Source: Streptomyces sp. JJ38 (GTDB lineage Bacteria; Actinomycetota; Actinomycetes; Streptomycetales; Streptomycetaceae). From it: a stretch of DNA of 34,090 nt. The stretch covers positions 1 to 34,090 of the forward strand of contig NZ_JABLSI010000049.1 in the NCBI RefSeq assembly GCF_019303475.1, given 5' to 3'. How positions within the stretch are numbered: the stretch's first letter is position 1; each line of letters starts with the position of its first letter. Position numbers and translations under genes: made by a program. The notes beneath the pieces were generated by a model. The model made no database searches and was not told where the DNA came from. It saw only the letters and a program-made list of their open reading frames with translations. Shown here piece after piece: positions 21,719 to 29,364 of this stretch.

Positions 21719-23386
21719 GTGACGCTCCGACCCGACACCGAACAGAACCCGCCGGACGCCGACGCGTCCGCGCCGTACGACGTGGCCATCCTGGGCGGCA
21801 CCCTCTCCGCCGGCCTGCTCGGCGCCGTCCTCGCCCGCCAGGGGGTGAGGGTGCTCATCGCACGGGCACCCGGCGACGCCGACGAACCCTCGGGCGAGAC
21901 CACCGTCCCCTACACCGCCGAGGTCTTCCTGCTCCTGGCCAAGCGTTTCGACGTCCCCGAGATCGCCGCCTTCGGCCTCTTCCCCGACCTCCCCGAGACG
22001 GTGCGCAGGACCAGCGGCGTCAAGAAGAGCCTCGGCTTCCTCTACCACCGCCCGGGCAGCCCGCAGCGGCCGGAGGAGTCCGTCCAGTTCAACGTGCCCG
22101 GCGAGCACGCCGAGTGGCACCTGTACCGCCCGGCCGTGGACGCCTACGGGCTGGAGATCGCCACCCGGCACGGCGCCCGCGTCCTGGCGCCGGACGTACG
22201 GGTCAGCGAGGCCACCGCCGAGGCCGGCGGCTGCACGCTCCGTACGGGCGACGGCCACACCTATCGCGCCCGCTACCTCGTCGACTGCGCGGGCCCCGGC
22301 TCCCCGTTCACCGGGCACCCCGGCGACTCCGCGCGGCCGCGGCTGCGCCACCGCTCCCGGGTCTACGCCGCCCACCTGCGCGGCGTCACCCCCTTCGAGG
22401 ACGTCGCGCCGCTGTCCCGGTACCGCAAGGCCACGCCCTGGTCGCACGGCACCGTGCACCACCTCTTCGACGGCGGCTGGATCCAGCTCGTCGGCTTCGG
22501 CAACCACGAGGGCAGCGCCAACGACCTCACCAGCGTCACCCTCAGCCTGGACCCCGAGGTCGCCGAGGACCTCCCCGGCGACCCGGAGAAGGCCTTCGCC
22601 CAGGTCGTCGAGCGCTACCCCGACCTGCGCCGCCAGTTCGAGGGCGCCACCGTCGAGGGTGCCTGGACCGAGCAGCCCCTGTGCCAGCGCACCGCCGAAC
22701 AGACCTTCGGCGAGGACTGGTTCCTGCTGGAGCGCTCGGCATCCCGCAACGACATGTTCCTCTCCCGGGACGTGACGATGGGCGCCGAACTCGTGCACGC
22801 CCTGGCCGCGACGCTGCTGCACGCCGTCCGCGAGGACGACTGGTCCACCGAGCCGTTCGCCCGCGTCGCCCGGTTCCAGGAGACCCTCGCCGGGTACAAC
22901 GACCGTCTGCTGCACGCCGCCCGCACCGCCTGCCGCGACTTCCGGCTGTGGAACGCGTTCTCCCGGGTGTGGCTCCTGTGGCAGATCCTCGCCGACCTCT
23001 CCCTCAAGCGCGCCCGACTCGACTGCGAGGCCGGGCCCGAGCGGAGCTGGGCGCCCGTCGAGACCTTCGAGCTGGGCGGTATCTGGTTCCGGGTCCCCGC
23101 CGGGCTGCGCGAGACCGTCGACCACGCACTCGACCTGTGCGACGCCGTCCGGGCCGGCCGCAAGGACGCCGGAGCCGCCGCCCGGGAGATCTTCGCCGGA
23201 CTCCGCCGGGCCTCCTTCGTCCCGCCGTTGTACGCCTTCGGCGACCCCTCGGCACGGACGTACCACTTCACCTTCCCCAAGCGGCTGCGCATGCTGCTGT
23301 GGACCAAGACGAAGGCGCCCGCGGACTTCCGTCGGCTCCTGACCCGCGACAACGTCACGGCGGTCACCTCCGAGTCGAGCCGCTGA
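21719..23386 (+). CDS. pltD-like: Degenerate flavin-halogenase homologue, PltD-like
   Basis: This 555-aa protein aligns with the neighbouring PltM-type halogenase across its length (YDVAILG start, TSGVKKSLGF, LFDGGW, RDFRLWNAFSRVW), but both signature motifs are broken. GxGxxG reads GGTLSA at 26-31, losing two of three glycines, and WxWxIP reads WIQLVG at 254-259. The lysine pair at 102-103 is kept. The frame is long and intact, so the gene is under selection and not simply decaying. The plt pathway also has such a protein: PltD, described as halogenase-like without a proper FAD motif. Possible roles are a non-catalytic partner of the halogenase at 19462, or a ring-closure or coupling enzyme. 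GAGAGGA eight bases upstream favours GTG 21719 over GTG 21689. Confidence 0.87.
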   Translation: MTLRPDTEQNPPDADASAPYDVAILGGTLSAGLLGAVLARQGVRVLIARAPGDADEPSGETTVPYTAEVFLLLAKRFDVPEIAAFGLFPDLPETVRRTSGVKKSLGFLYHRPGSPQRPEESVQFNVPGEHAEWHLYRPAVDAYGLEIATRHGARVLAPDVRVSEATAEAGGCTLRTGDGHTYRARYLVDCAGPGSPFTGHPGDSARPRLRHRSRVYAAHLRGVTPFEDVAPLSRYRKATPWSHGTVHHLFDGGWIQLVGFGNHEGSANDLTSVTLSLDPEVAEDLPGDPEKAFAQVVERYPDLRRQFEGATVEGAWTEQPLCQRTAEQTFGEDWFLLERSASRNDMFLSRDVTMGAELVHALAATLLHAVREDDWSTEPFARVARFQETLAGYNDRLLHAARTACRDFRLWNAFSRVWLLWQILADLSLKRARLDCEAGPERSWAPVETFELGGIWFRVPAGLRETVDHALDLCDAVRAGRKDAGAAAREIFAGLRRASFVPPLYAFGDPSARTYHFTFPKRLRMLLWTKTKAPADFRRLLTRDNVTAVTSESSR

Positions 23387-23456
23387 ACCCGTCCGCCCAC
23401 CTCACCCACGCAGGCGGCCCCGCCCGGGGCCGCCTGCCGACGTACCGGAGGCACGC

Positions 23457-23774
23457 ATGCACACAGCAGCAGGACCGCAGTCAGGGGAGCGGTCAGGACC
23501 GGCCGATTCCGCACCACCGCTCCAGGACTGGCTGGTCCGCCGCATCGCACGGCAACTGGGCGTCGGGCCCGAGGCGGTGGACGTCGACGCGCCCGTCGCC
23601 GACCTGAACCTCGATTCGCTGGACGCCCGGCAGATCGCCCACGACCTGGAGCGCGAGTGCGGCAGCGAGCTCACCCTGGAGGCCTTGCGCCACTGCGACA
23701 CCCTGCGCGCCCTGGCCGCCTACCTGGAGTCGGAGCGCCACCACCCGCGGACGCCGGCCTGGCTGCTGGTCTGA
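23457..23774 (+). CDS. Free-standing acyl carrier protein
   Basis: This 105-aa carrier protein has its phosphopantetheine serine at S54, in the motif LNLDSLDA. The four-helix carrier fold spans about 22-95, after a flexible N-terminus rich in Gly, Ser and Pro. Its motif is of the polyketide/fatty-acid ACP type and differs from the PltL-like carrier at 2756. It starts at ATG 23457 with GGAGG five bases upstream, 70 bp after the degenerate halogenase and probably in the same transcript. It is an additional carrier with no obvious plt counterpart. It may shuttle an extender or intermediate, perhaps as substrate platform for the adjacent halogenase-like proteins. Confidence 0.9.
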   Translation: MHTAAGPQSGERSGPADSAPPLQDWLVRRIARQLGVGPEAVDVDAPVADLNLDSLDARQIAHDLERECGSELTLEALRHCDTLRALAAYLESERHHPRTPAWLLV

Positions 23775-23802
23775 CCCGCACCCGCCGACCTCCCACGCGC
23801 GG

Positions 23803-23843
23803 GCGCGGAAAGGGGGCCTCCCACCGGGCGGCCCCCTTCGCGT
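23803..23843. terminator. Bidirectional hairpin terminator
   Basis: A 9-bp perfect stem (AAGGGGGCC at 23810-23818 with GGCCCCCTT at 23830-23838), extended by imperfect GCG pairing, lies between the convergent ACP (stop 23774) and flavin reductase (stop 23859) genes. Confidence 0.8.
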
Positions 23844-23858
23844 GTCCCGCTCAGCGCC

Positions 23859-24410
23859 TCACGCGGCGCTCGGCATCGGGTGCACCGCACGGGCCCCCGG
23901 CGCCAGCTTGGCGTAGTCGCTGCGCCAGTACGTCAGCGGCAGCTTGTCCAGGCCCGTGGCACCCGCCACGACCCGGCCCAGCAGCAGCGTGTGGTCACCG
24001 GCCACGACCGCGTTGTCCAACTCGCACTCCGCGTGCGCCACCGTGCCGCGCAGCAGCGGCATGCCCGTCGTGGGGCCCGTATCCCAGGCCACCTGGTCGA
24101 ACTTGTCCGGGGCACCCGAGGCGAACACGTTGGAGGTCTTCTCGTCGTCCGAGGAGAGGATGTTCACCGCGAACCGGCCGCGCTCCAGGATCGCCTTCAG
24201 CGAACCGCTGCGGCTCGCCACGCTGTTGAGCAGCAGCGGCGGGTCCACGGAGACGCTGCAGAAGGCCGAGCAGGTCAGCCCGCGCGGCACGCCCTCGGCG
24301 TCCGTGGTCGTGACCACGGTGATGCCGCTGGCGAAGGAGGCCATGACCTGCCGGAAGGTCTGCAGGTCGACCGAGGACAGCTCGTCCGTCATCAGGTGCT
24401 GAGTGCTCAT
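23859..24410 (-). CDS. Flavin reductase (NAD(P)H:flavin oxidoreductase), halogenase partner
   Basis: This 183-aa protein of the flavin reductase-like FMN-binding family (HpaC/SsuE-type partners) shows the family signatures FRQVMASFASGITVVTT, GLTCSAFCSVSVDPP, RFAVNILS and a GDHTLLLGRV segment. It supplies reduced flavin, by diffusion, to two-component enzymes. Here the obvious clients are the PltA-like and PltM-like halogenases. It is the last gene of the antiporter-dehydrogenase-ligase-reductase operon: its ATG at 24410 overlaps the ligase stop by one base. A GTG three bases further upstream is an equally possible start, giving a 4-bp overlap. AGGGGA in the ligase 3' end is the ribosome-binding site. 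Confidence 0.93.
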   Translation of the reverse strand: MSTQHLMTDELSSVDLQTFRQVMASFASGITVVTTTDAEGVPRGLTCSAFCSVSVDPPLLLNSVASRSGSLKAILERGRFAVNILSSDDEKTSNVFASGAPDKFDQVAWDTGPTTGMPLLRGTVAHAECELDNAVVAGDHTLLLGRVVAGATGLDKLPLTYWRSDYAKLAPGARAVHPMPSAA

Positions 24411-25876
24411 CACAGTTCCCCTGCCTCTATCTTGGCGGCCAGCAGCGGCCGGTCGAGCTTTCCGTTCGCGGTCCTCGGGAGGTCGTCCTGCACGTGCAAC
24501 CTGTCGATGATCATGTAGGTCGGCAACCTTTCCGCGCAGCAGCGCTTGACGTTGAGCAGGGACGGGCGCCCCTCGGGCGCGGGCACCACGACCGCGTGCA
24601 GCGTGGCCTCCAGCCCCGAACCGGCCACCAGCACCGCGACGTCGGCCACAGTGTCCAGCGAGCCGATGGCCGACTCGATCTCGCCCAGCTCGATCCGGTG
24701 ACCGCGGATCTTCACCATGTGGTCCCGGCGGCCGACGTAGTGGAGCCGCCCCTCCCCGTCCCGGCGGGCCAGGTCACCCGTGCGGTACGGGCCGGTGTGC
24801 GGCTCCCCGCCCCAGTAGCCGAGCATCACGGTCGGGCCCGTGACCACGACCTCGCCCTCCTCGGCCCCGGGCGGGTCGAGCGTCACCTCGTCCCCGGAGC
24901 AGGCGACGCCGATGGGCAGCGCCCCGGTGCGCTCCAGATCGGCGTCGGTGACCTCGTAGGAGGTGCAGACGTTGGTCTCCGTGGGCCCGTACCAGTTCAG
25001 CAGCCGCACTTTCGGCCACCGCGTCCGCAGCGCCTGGACGTGGTGGATCGCGAACGGCTCCCCGGCGAAGACGCAGGCGCGCAGGGCCGGCGGCGGTTCC
25101 TCGTCCAGCAGCCCGCCCTCGCGGATCATCAGGCTGAGCGCCGAGGGCACCGAGTACCAGACCGTGATCTCCCGCTCCCGCATGAACTGCGCGAGCTGGG
25201 CGGGCGCGTAGGCCATCTCCTGCGGCACGAGATGGACGGCGGCACCGGCCGCGAACGCCGCGTACAGGTCGAAGACCGACAGGTCGAAGTTGAACGGCGC
25301 GTGGTTGGAGAGCCGGTCGTCCGGCCCGACGTCCAGCTCCGCCACCGCCCACTCCACGAACGCGAGCGCGTTGCGGTGGCTGATGCACACGCCCTTCGGG
25401 TCGCCGGTGGAGCCGGAGGTGTAGAGGATGTAGGCCGGATCGTCCGGCGCGCTCTCGTGCGCTGACGCCGACGCGCCCGCCGGAGCACCCTCCAGCAGCT
25501 CCCCGAACGTCACCAGCGGAACCCCGTCCCAGCCCGGACGGGCCCGTTCGGCCGCCTCCGGATCCGCGACGACGAGGGCGGGCGCCGCGCTGGAGGTGAT
25601 CCGGGTCAGCCGCGCCGGCGGATTGGACCCGGTCACCGGAACGTAGATCGCCCCGGTGCGCAGGGCCGCCTGCATGACGGCGACCGTCCGCACCCCCTTG
25701 TGGCTCCAGATCACCACCCGGTCCCCCGGACGCACGCCCCGCGCCGTCAGCGCGGCGGCGTACCGGTCGGCGAGCGCGTCCAGCTCGGCGTAGCTCACCG
25801 GACCCTCGGGCCCGTGCACCGCCACCGCCCGCGGGTGCCGCCGCGCCGAGGCCGTGAGGAGTTCGTGCAGTCTCAT
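24410..25876 (-). CDS. pltF-like: L-prolyl-AMP ligase, PltF-type adenylation enzyme
   Basis: This 488-aa stand-alone adenylation enzyme activates L-proline with ATP and loads it on the PltL-like carrier. The ANL superfamily core motifs are present: YTSGSTGDPKG (about 152-162), NFDLSVFDLY, NWYGPTETNVC, YRTGDLARRD and, at the end, PRTANGKLDR with the catalytic lysine. Several blocks resemble PltF as I remember it, for example WYSVPSALSLM, FAGEPF, PTVMLGYWG and RLPTYMIID, which is why proline is preferred over other substrates. It begins at ATG 25876 and shares a 4-bp ATGA overlap with the dehydrogenase gene before it, so the two are translationally coupled. The protein has no fused carrier domain, as expected for PltF types. 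Confidence 0.95.
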   Translation of the reverse strand: MRLHELLTASARRHPRAVAVHGPEGPVSYAELDALADRYAAALTARGVRPGDRVVIWSHKGVRTVAVMQAALRTGAIYVPVTGSNPPARLTRITSSAAPALVVADPEAAERARPGWDGVPLVTFGELLEGAPAGASASAHESAPDDPAYILYTSGSTGDPKGVCISHRNALAFVEWAVAELDVGPDDRLSNHAPFNFDLSVFDLYAAFAAGAAVHLVPQEMAYAPAQLAQFMREREITVWYSVPSALSLMIREGGLLDEEPPPALRACVFAGEPFAIHHVQALRTRWPKVRLLNWYGPTETNVCTSYEVTDADLERTGALPIGVACSGDEVTLDPPGAEEGEVVVTGPTVMLGYWGGEPHTGPYRTGDLARRDGEGRLHYVGRRDHMVKIRGHRIELGEIESAIGSLDTVADVAVLVAGSGLEATLHAVVVPAPEGRPSLLNVKRCCAERLPTYMIIDRLHVQDDLPRTANGKLDRPLLAAKIEAGEL

Positions 25877-27027
25877 ATGCCCAGCTCCCTCGCTATCAGT
25901 TCCCGCTGGATGTCGGAGGTTCCGGAGAAGATGACCGCGGGTACCGCGTCCCGCAGCGCCGCCTCGATGCGTCCGGCCCGCAGATAGCCGCGCCCGCCGA
26001 AGAGCCGCACCGCGTCCAGCGCGGCCGTGACCACGCCCTCGGACACGGCCAGCTTCGACAGGGCGATCGCCAGCGTCGCCGGGCGCCGCTCGTCCATCTC
26101 CCAGCAGGCCCGGTACAGCAGCAGCCGGGCCGACTCGACGCGCAGCTTCATGTCGGCGATCCGGTGCGAGACCGCCTGGAACTCGGAGATGCGCCTGCCG
26201 AACTGGCGGCGGGAGCGCACCTGGGCCACGGACAGGTCGATCAGCCGGTCCGCCAGCCCGACGTACCCGGCGAACAGGCACGCCCGCTCCCAGCCCATCG
26301 AGTGCTGGAAGATGACCCCGCCCTGGCCCGGCTCGCCCAGCACGTCGGAGTCCGGCACGAAGCAGCCGTCGAACCGCACGGTGCCGGCCGGGCACTGGGA
26401 CAGGCCCATCTTGGCCATCGGCTCGCCCGCCGTCACCCCCGCGGCCGTGCGGTCCACCACGAAGCCGGTCACGCCCAGGTGCCCGGCCTTCGGGTCCGTC
26501 GTCGCGTAGGTGACGTACACGTCGGCGGCCGGGCCGTTGCTGACGAAGCTCTTCTCCCCGTCGAGCACCCAACCGCCCTCGACCCGCCGCGCCGTGACGG
26601 CCAGCCGGGAGACGTCCGAGCCGGCCTCGTCCTCGGTCATCGCGTTGCCCGCGATCAGCTCGCCCCGGCACATGCCCGGCAGCACCCGCCGCTTCACCTC
26701 CTGGGAGCCGAAGTCGACGATGGGCATCGCACAGGCGAACAGATGCGCGCTGGCTCCGAAGACGAGCCCGGTCCGCGTGCATCCCCGGCCCAGCGCCTCC
26801 ACCTGGAGCGCCGTGTCCAGGGCCCCGAGGCCCCCGCCGCCATAGCCCTCGGGCACCGAGGGGCCGAGCAGCCCGAGCTGCCCCAGCAGCAGCCAGTCCT
26901 TGCGGTCGTAAGTGCCGGCCGCGGCCTCCGCGGACGTCTCGTCGGCGTCGTCGGCGAATGCCTCCCGCACGGCGGTCAGCGTGTCGTGATACCGGGCGCG
27001 TTGCGGCTCGGTCCAGTCGAAGTCCAC
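25873..27027 (-). CDS. pltE-like: Prolyl-carrier-protein dehydrogenase, PltE-type acyl-CoA dehydrogenase
   Basis: This 384-aa FAD enzyme of the acyl-CoA dehydrogenase family has the same size as PltE. It would oxidise carrier-bound L-prolyl by four electrons to pyrrolyl-2-carboxyl. PltE-like blocks are visible across its length: FACAMPIVDFG, EDEAGSDVSRL, SMGWERACLFA, RRQFGRRISEFQAVSHRIA and SGTSDIQRELIARELG, so it is not a general fatty-acid enzyme. The start is GTG 27027, with GGAGGA about eight bases upstream. It lies second in the minus-strand operon, 21 bp after the antiporter and overlapping the prolyl-AMP ligase by 4 bp. Together with the ligase and the PltL-like carrier it makes a complete pyrrole-forming set. 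Confidence 0.96.
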   Translation of the reverse strand: MDFDWTEPQRARYHDTLTAVREAFADDADETSAEAAAGTYDRKDWLLLGQLGLLGPSVPEGYGGGGLGALDTALQVEALGRGCTRTGLVFGASAHLFACAMPIVDFGSQEVKRRVLPGMCRGELIAGNAMTEDEAGSDVSRLAVTARRVEGGWVLDGEKSFVSNGPAADVYVTYATTDPKAGHLGVTGFVVDRTAAGVTAGEPMAKMGLSQCPAGTVRFDGCFVPDSDVLGEPGQGGVIFQHSMGWERACLFAGYVGLADRLIDLSVAQVRSRRQFGRRISEFQAVSHRIADMKLRVESARLLLYRACWEMDERRPATLAIALSKLAVSEGVVTAALDAVRLFGGRGYLRAGRIEAALRDAVPAVIFSGTSDIQRELIARELGI

Positions 27028-27048
27028 GGTCAGTCTCCTCCGCTGCGA

Positions 27049-28404
27049 TCAGTGGGTGCGCTGGGGATCGGGCGTGGTGCCGCCGACGAGCGAGGCCGGG
27101 CCCACGGGAGCGTCGGCCGGCCGCGTGTCGGGCGCGCGCTCCCCGTCCGTCCCGTCGGTCCCGCCGCGACGCAGCAGCCACGACAGCAACGGGGCGGTCA
27201 TGGCCGTGGTGACCAGCGCCATCATCACCAGGGCCGTGAAGAGTTCGGTGCTCAGCAGGCCCAGTCCGAGCCCGACGTTGAGAATCACCCAGTTGGTCAG
27301 CCCGCGGGTGTTCATCAGCAGGCCCAGCACCGTCGCCTCGTGCCAGCCCATGCCGGTCATCCGGGCCGAGAACAGCACGCCGCCGAGCTTGCCGACGCAG
27401 GCCACCAGGATGATCAGCAGCATCTGCGCCGTGCCCTGCGCCGTCATCGCCGTCACGTCCACCGACAGGCCGGTCACCACGAAGAACAGCGGCAGCAGCA
27501 GCTTGCTCAGGTGCTCCAGCGGCAGCAGCGCGGTCCGGCGCAGCAGTTGCTGCGGGTCCTTGCGCGGCATGACCAGCCCGAAGAAGAACGCGCCGAAGAT
27601 GGCGTGCAGGCCGATGTGCGAGGTGACGTACGCCGAGCCCAGCGCCCCCGCCGCAGCCAGCATGGCCAGCCACGGGGCCGCCGCGGCGGTGGCCCGGGCC
27701 GCCAGCGTCGCCAGGACCGGCCGGACGACGGCCAGCATCACGATGACGTAGACCGTGCCCCACCCCAGCACGCCGAGGAAGCCGCCCGCACCGCCCGCGG
27801 TGACGAGGGCGACCACGGTGGCCAGCAGACACCAGGCGAGCACGTCGTCCAGCGCCGCCAGGGCCAGTGCCAGGTTGCCCACCCGGCTCAGGTGGAGCCG
27901 CTTGTCGGTGATGATCCGCGCGAGCACCGGGAACGCCGCGATGGACATCGCCGTCCCCAGGAACAGCGCGAAGTCCAGGAACCGGATCTGCCGCCCGTCA
28001 ACCGTGTCGTGTGCCCCGAACAGCACGGCGGCGAGCCCCAGGCCGAGGCCCATCGGCACCAGCGCACCGCCCAGCCACACCGTCCCGGTGGTCCGACGAC
28101 GGCCGCGCAGGGAGGCGTAGTCGAAGTCCCAGCCGATGGTGAACATGAACAGCAGCAACCCGACCTGGGCGACGATCCCCAGATACGGCCGCACGTCCAT
28201 CGGGAAGAGCATCCCCGGCAGATCGCCGGGCAACAGGCCCAGCACACTGGGGCCCAGACAGACCCCCGCGGTGATCTCGCCGATGACGGCGGGCTGCCCG
28301 AACCGGCGGGCCAGCGCGGCGAAGGCCGCCCCCGCCGCCAGCGCGAGCGCGATTCCGCCCAGCGTCGTGGTGACGATCCACTCCGCGTGCTCAGGGCCGC
28401 TCAC
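27049..28404 (-). CDS. CPA2-type cation/proton antiporter
   Basis: This 451-aa membrane protein has about 12 hydrophobic helices and the pattern of the Na+/H+ or K+/H+ exchanger (CPA2/KefB-NapA) family. Family blocks include FGQPAVIGEITAGVCLGPSVLG, read in pieces near 35-56, LLFMFTIGWDFD, and an adjacent acidic pair D186-D187 in the LALAALDDVLAW helix, which is the ion-binding position. There is no C-terminal RCK/TrkA nucleotide domain; the tail is short, charged and probably disordered. It starts at GTG 28404. It is the first gene of the pyrrole-forming operon, so it is expressed with the biosynthetic enzymes. Because halogenated pyrroles of this class are known protonophores, pH or ion homeostasis as self-protection is a reasonable inference. 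Confidence 0.92.
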   Translation of the reverse strand: MSGPEHAEWIVTTTLGGIALALAAGAAFAALARRFGQPAVIGEITAGVCLGPSVLGLLPGDLPGMLFPMDVRPYLGIVAQVGLLLFMFTIGWDFDYASLRGRRRTTGTVWLGGALVPMGLGLGLAAVLFGAHDTVDGRQIRFLDFALFLGTAMSIAAFPVLARIITDKRLHLSRVGNLALALAALDDVLAWCLLATVVALVTAGGAGGFLGVLGWGTVYVIVMLAVVRPVLATLAARATAAAAPWLAMLAAAGALGSAYVTSHIGLHAIFGAFFFGLVMPRKDPQQLLRRTALLPLEHLSKLLLPLFFVVTGLSVDVTAMTAQGTAQMLLIILVACVGKLGGVLFSARMTGMGWHEATVLGLLMNTRGLTNWVILNVGLGLGLLSTELFTALVMMALVTTAMTAPLLSWLLRRGGTDGTDGERAPDTRPADAPVGPASLVGGTTPDPQRTH

Positions 28405-28699
28405 GCCATCACCCCGTTCCTGCCCGGTCCGCGGCACGGCCGCCGCGGCTGGTTGCTGGGCTGCGGTGTGGTGGCCGCACGTGCGTCGCTCACGCGTCCC
28501 CCCGTCGTGAGAAGTGGCGGGTCGGGCACGCACGCGGCGGACGGTCGGACACCGTGACGCGCCGGAGGGGCCCCTGGTGCGAGCAGCTTGGGCGAACACG
28601 CTTGAAGGCCGGTGGACCGCTGCTGCACGCCCGCCCTTGACGGACCCGCGCCCGGGTACGGGCTCGAGGCCGCCCCCGGCCGGTGAGTAGGCTCCCCCC
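28405..28699. promoter_or_regulatory. Divergent intergenic region at the right cluster boundary
   Basis: This 295-bp region lies between the antiporter operon and the right-hand core genes. TAGGCT at 28688-28693 is a good -10 hexamer placed six bases before ATG 28700, so the acetyltransferase mRNA may be leaderless. A TTGACG at 28637-28642 is too far (45 bp) to be its -35. Nothing resembling an attachment site or transposase remnant is seen. Confidence 0.4.
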
Positions 28700-29242
28700 A
28701 TGGCAGACGTGGAGGTCGGACCGCTCGACCTGGCCGGGCGGGTGGACGAGGCGCTCGCCGTCCAGGCACTCGCCTTCGGGCTGACCGACGACGAGATCGC
28801 GATCCGCCGCCCGATCGTGCTGCGCCATCTCACCGCACCCGGCGCCCGCGCCCTGGGCGCCACCACGGAGGAGGGGCGGCTCGTCGGCTTCGTCTACGGC
28901 ATGCCCAACGACCGTGTCCAGTGGTGGTCCACCGTCGTCGAGCCCTATCTGCGCCGGGCCGGTACCCAGAGCTGGCTGGACGACGCCTTCACCATCACCG
29001 AGCTGCACGTCCACCCCGGCTACCAGCGGCGTGGCATCGGCGTGCGGCTCATCACCACGATCACGGACGGCGCCGCCGAACCGCGCTCCATCCTGTCGGC
29101 CGTCGACCGGGAGAGCCCCGCCCGGTCCCTCTACCGCCGCCTCGGCTACCGCGACCTCGCCCGCGGCGTCGTCTTCCCGAGCGCCCCGCACCCCTACGCC
29201 GTCATGGGCGCCCCGCTGCCACTGCGCCGCCTGGGAACCTGA
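28700..29242 (+). CDS. GNAT family N-acetyltransferase
   Basis: This 180-aa single-domain GNAT protein has an acetyl-CoA loop at about 112-120 (HPGYQRRGIGVRL) and the C-terminal SLYRRLGYRDL element. The substrate is unknown. It has no visible ribosome-binding site, while TAGGCT lies six bases before the ATG, which suggests a leaderless transcript. In streptomycetes as I recall them, a gene of this kind stands between proS and the aminoglycoside-phosphotransferase-like gene. It is therefore taken as the first core gene to the right of the inserted cluster and is not expected to act in the pyrrole pathway, though a resistance role cannot be excluded. Confidence 0.87.
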   Translation: MADVEVGPLDLAGRVDEALAVQALAFGLTDDEIAIRRPIVLRHLTAPGARALGATTEEGRLVGFVYGMPNDRVQWWSTVVEPYLRRAGTQSWLDDAFTITELHVHPGYQRRGIGVRLITTITDGAAEPRSILSAVDRESPARSLYRRLGYRDLARGVVFPSAPHPYAVMGAPLPLRRLGT

Positions 29243-29322
29243 GCGCGCCGCGGCCGAGGGGCGTGCGCGCGCCGCGGCCGACGGGCACGGGGGCGTCGGG
29301 GCGGACGGGCACGGGGGCGCCG
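29243..29322. repeat. Imperfect 24-bp tandem repeat, about three units
   Basis: Immediately after the acetyltransferase stop, GCGCGCCGCGGCCGA recurs at 29243-29257 and 29267-29281, and GACGGGCACGGGGGCG recurs at 29280-29295 and 29304-29319. Both pairs have a period of 24 bp, so the region is an imperfect tandem array. It separates two convergent genes. Confidence 0.7.
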
Positions 29323-29364
29323 GGGTCCGCGAGCCTCACCGCCGCGGCCGACGGCGTGGACCGG

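Noticed and set aside
24410..27832. A single continuous minus-strand frame covering ligase, dehydrogenase and part of the antiporter, which might suggest a fusion protein
   Set aside because: The dehydrogenase and antiporter are encoded in other frames of the same strand. The ligase starts at ATG 25876, with an ATGA overlap to the dehydrogenase, so there are separate genes.
28637..28642. TTGACG as the -35 element of the acetyltransferase promoter
   Set aside because: It is 45 bp from the TAGGCT -10 candidate, far beyond the usual 16-19 bp spacing.
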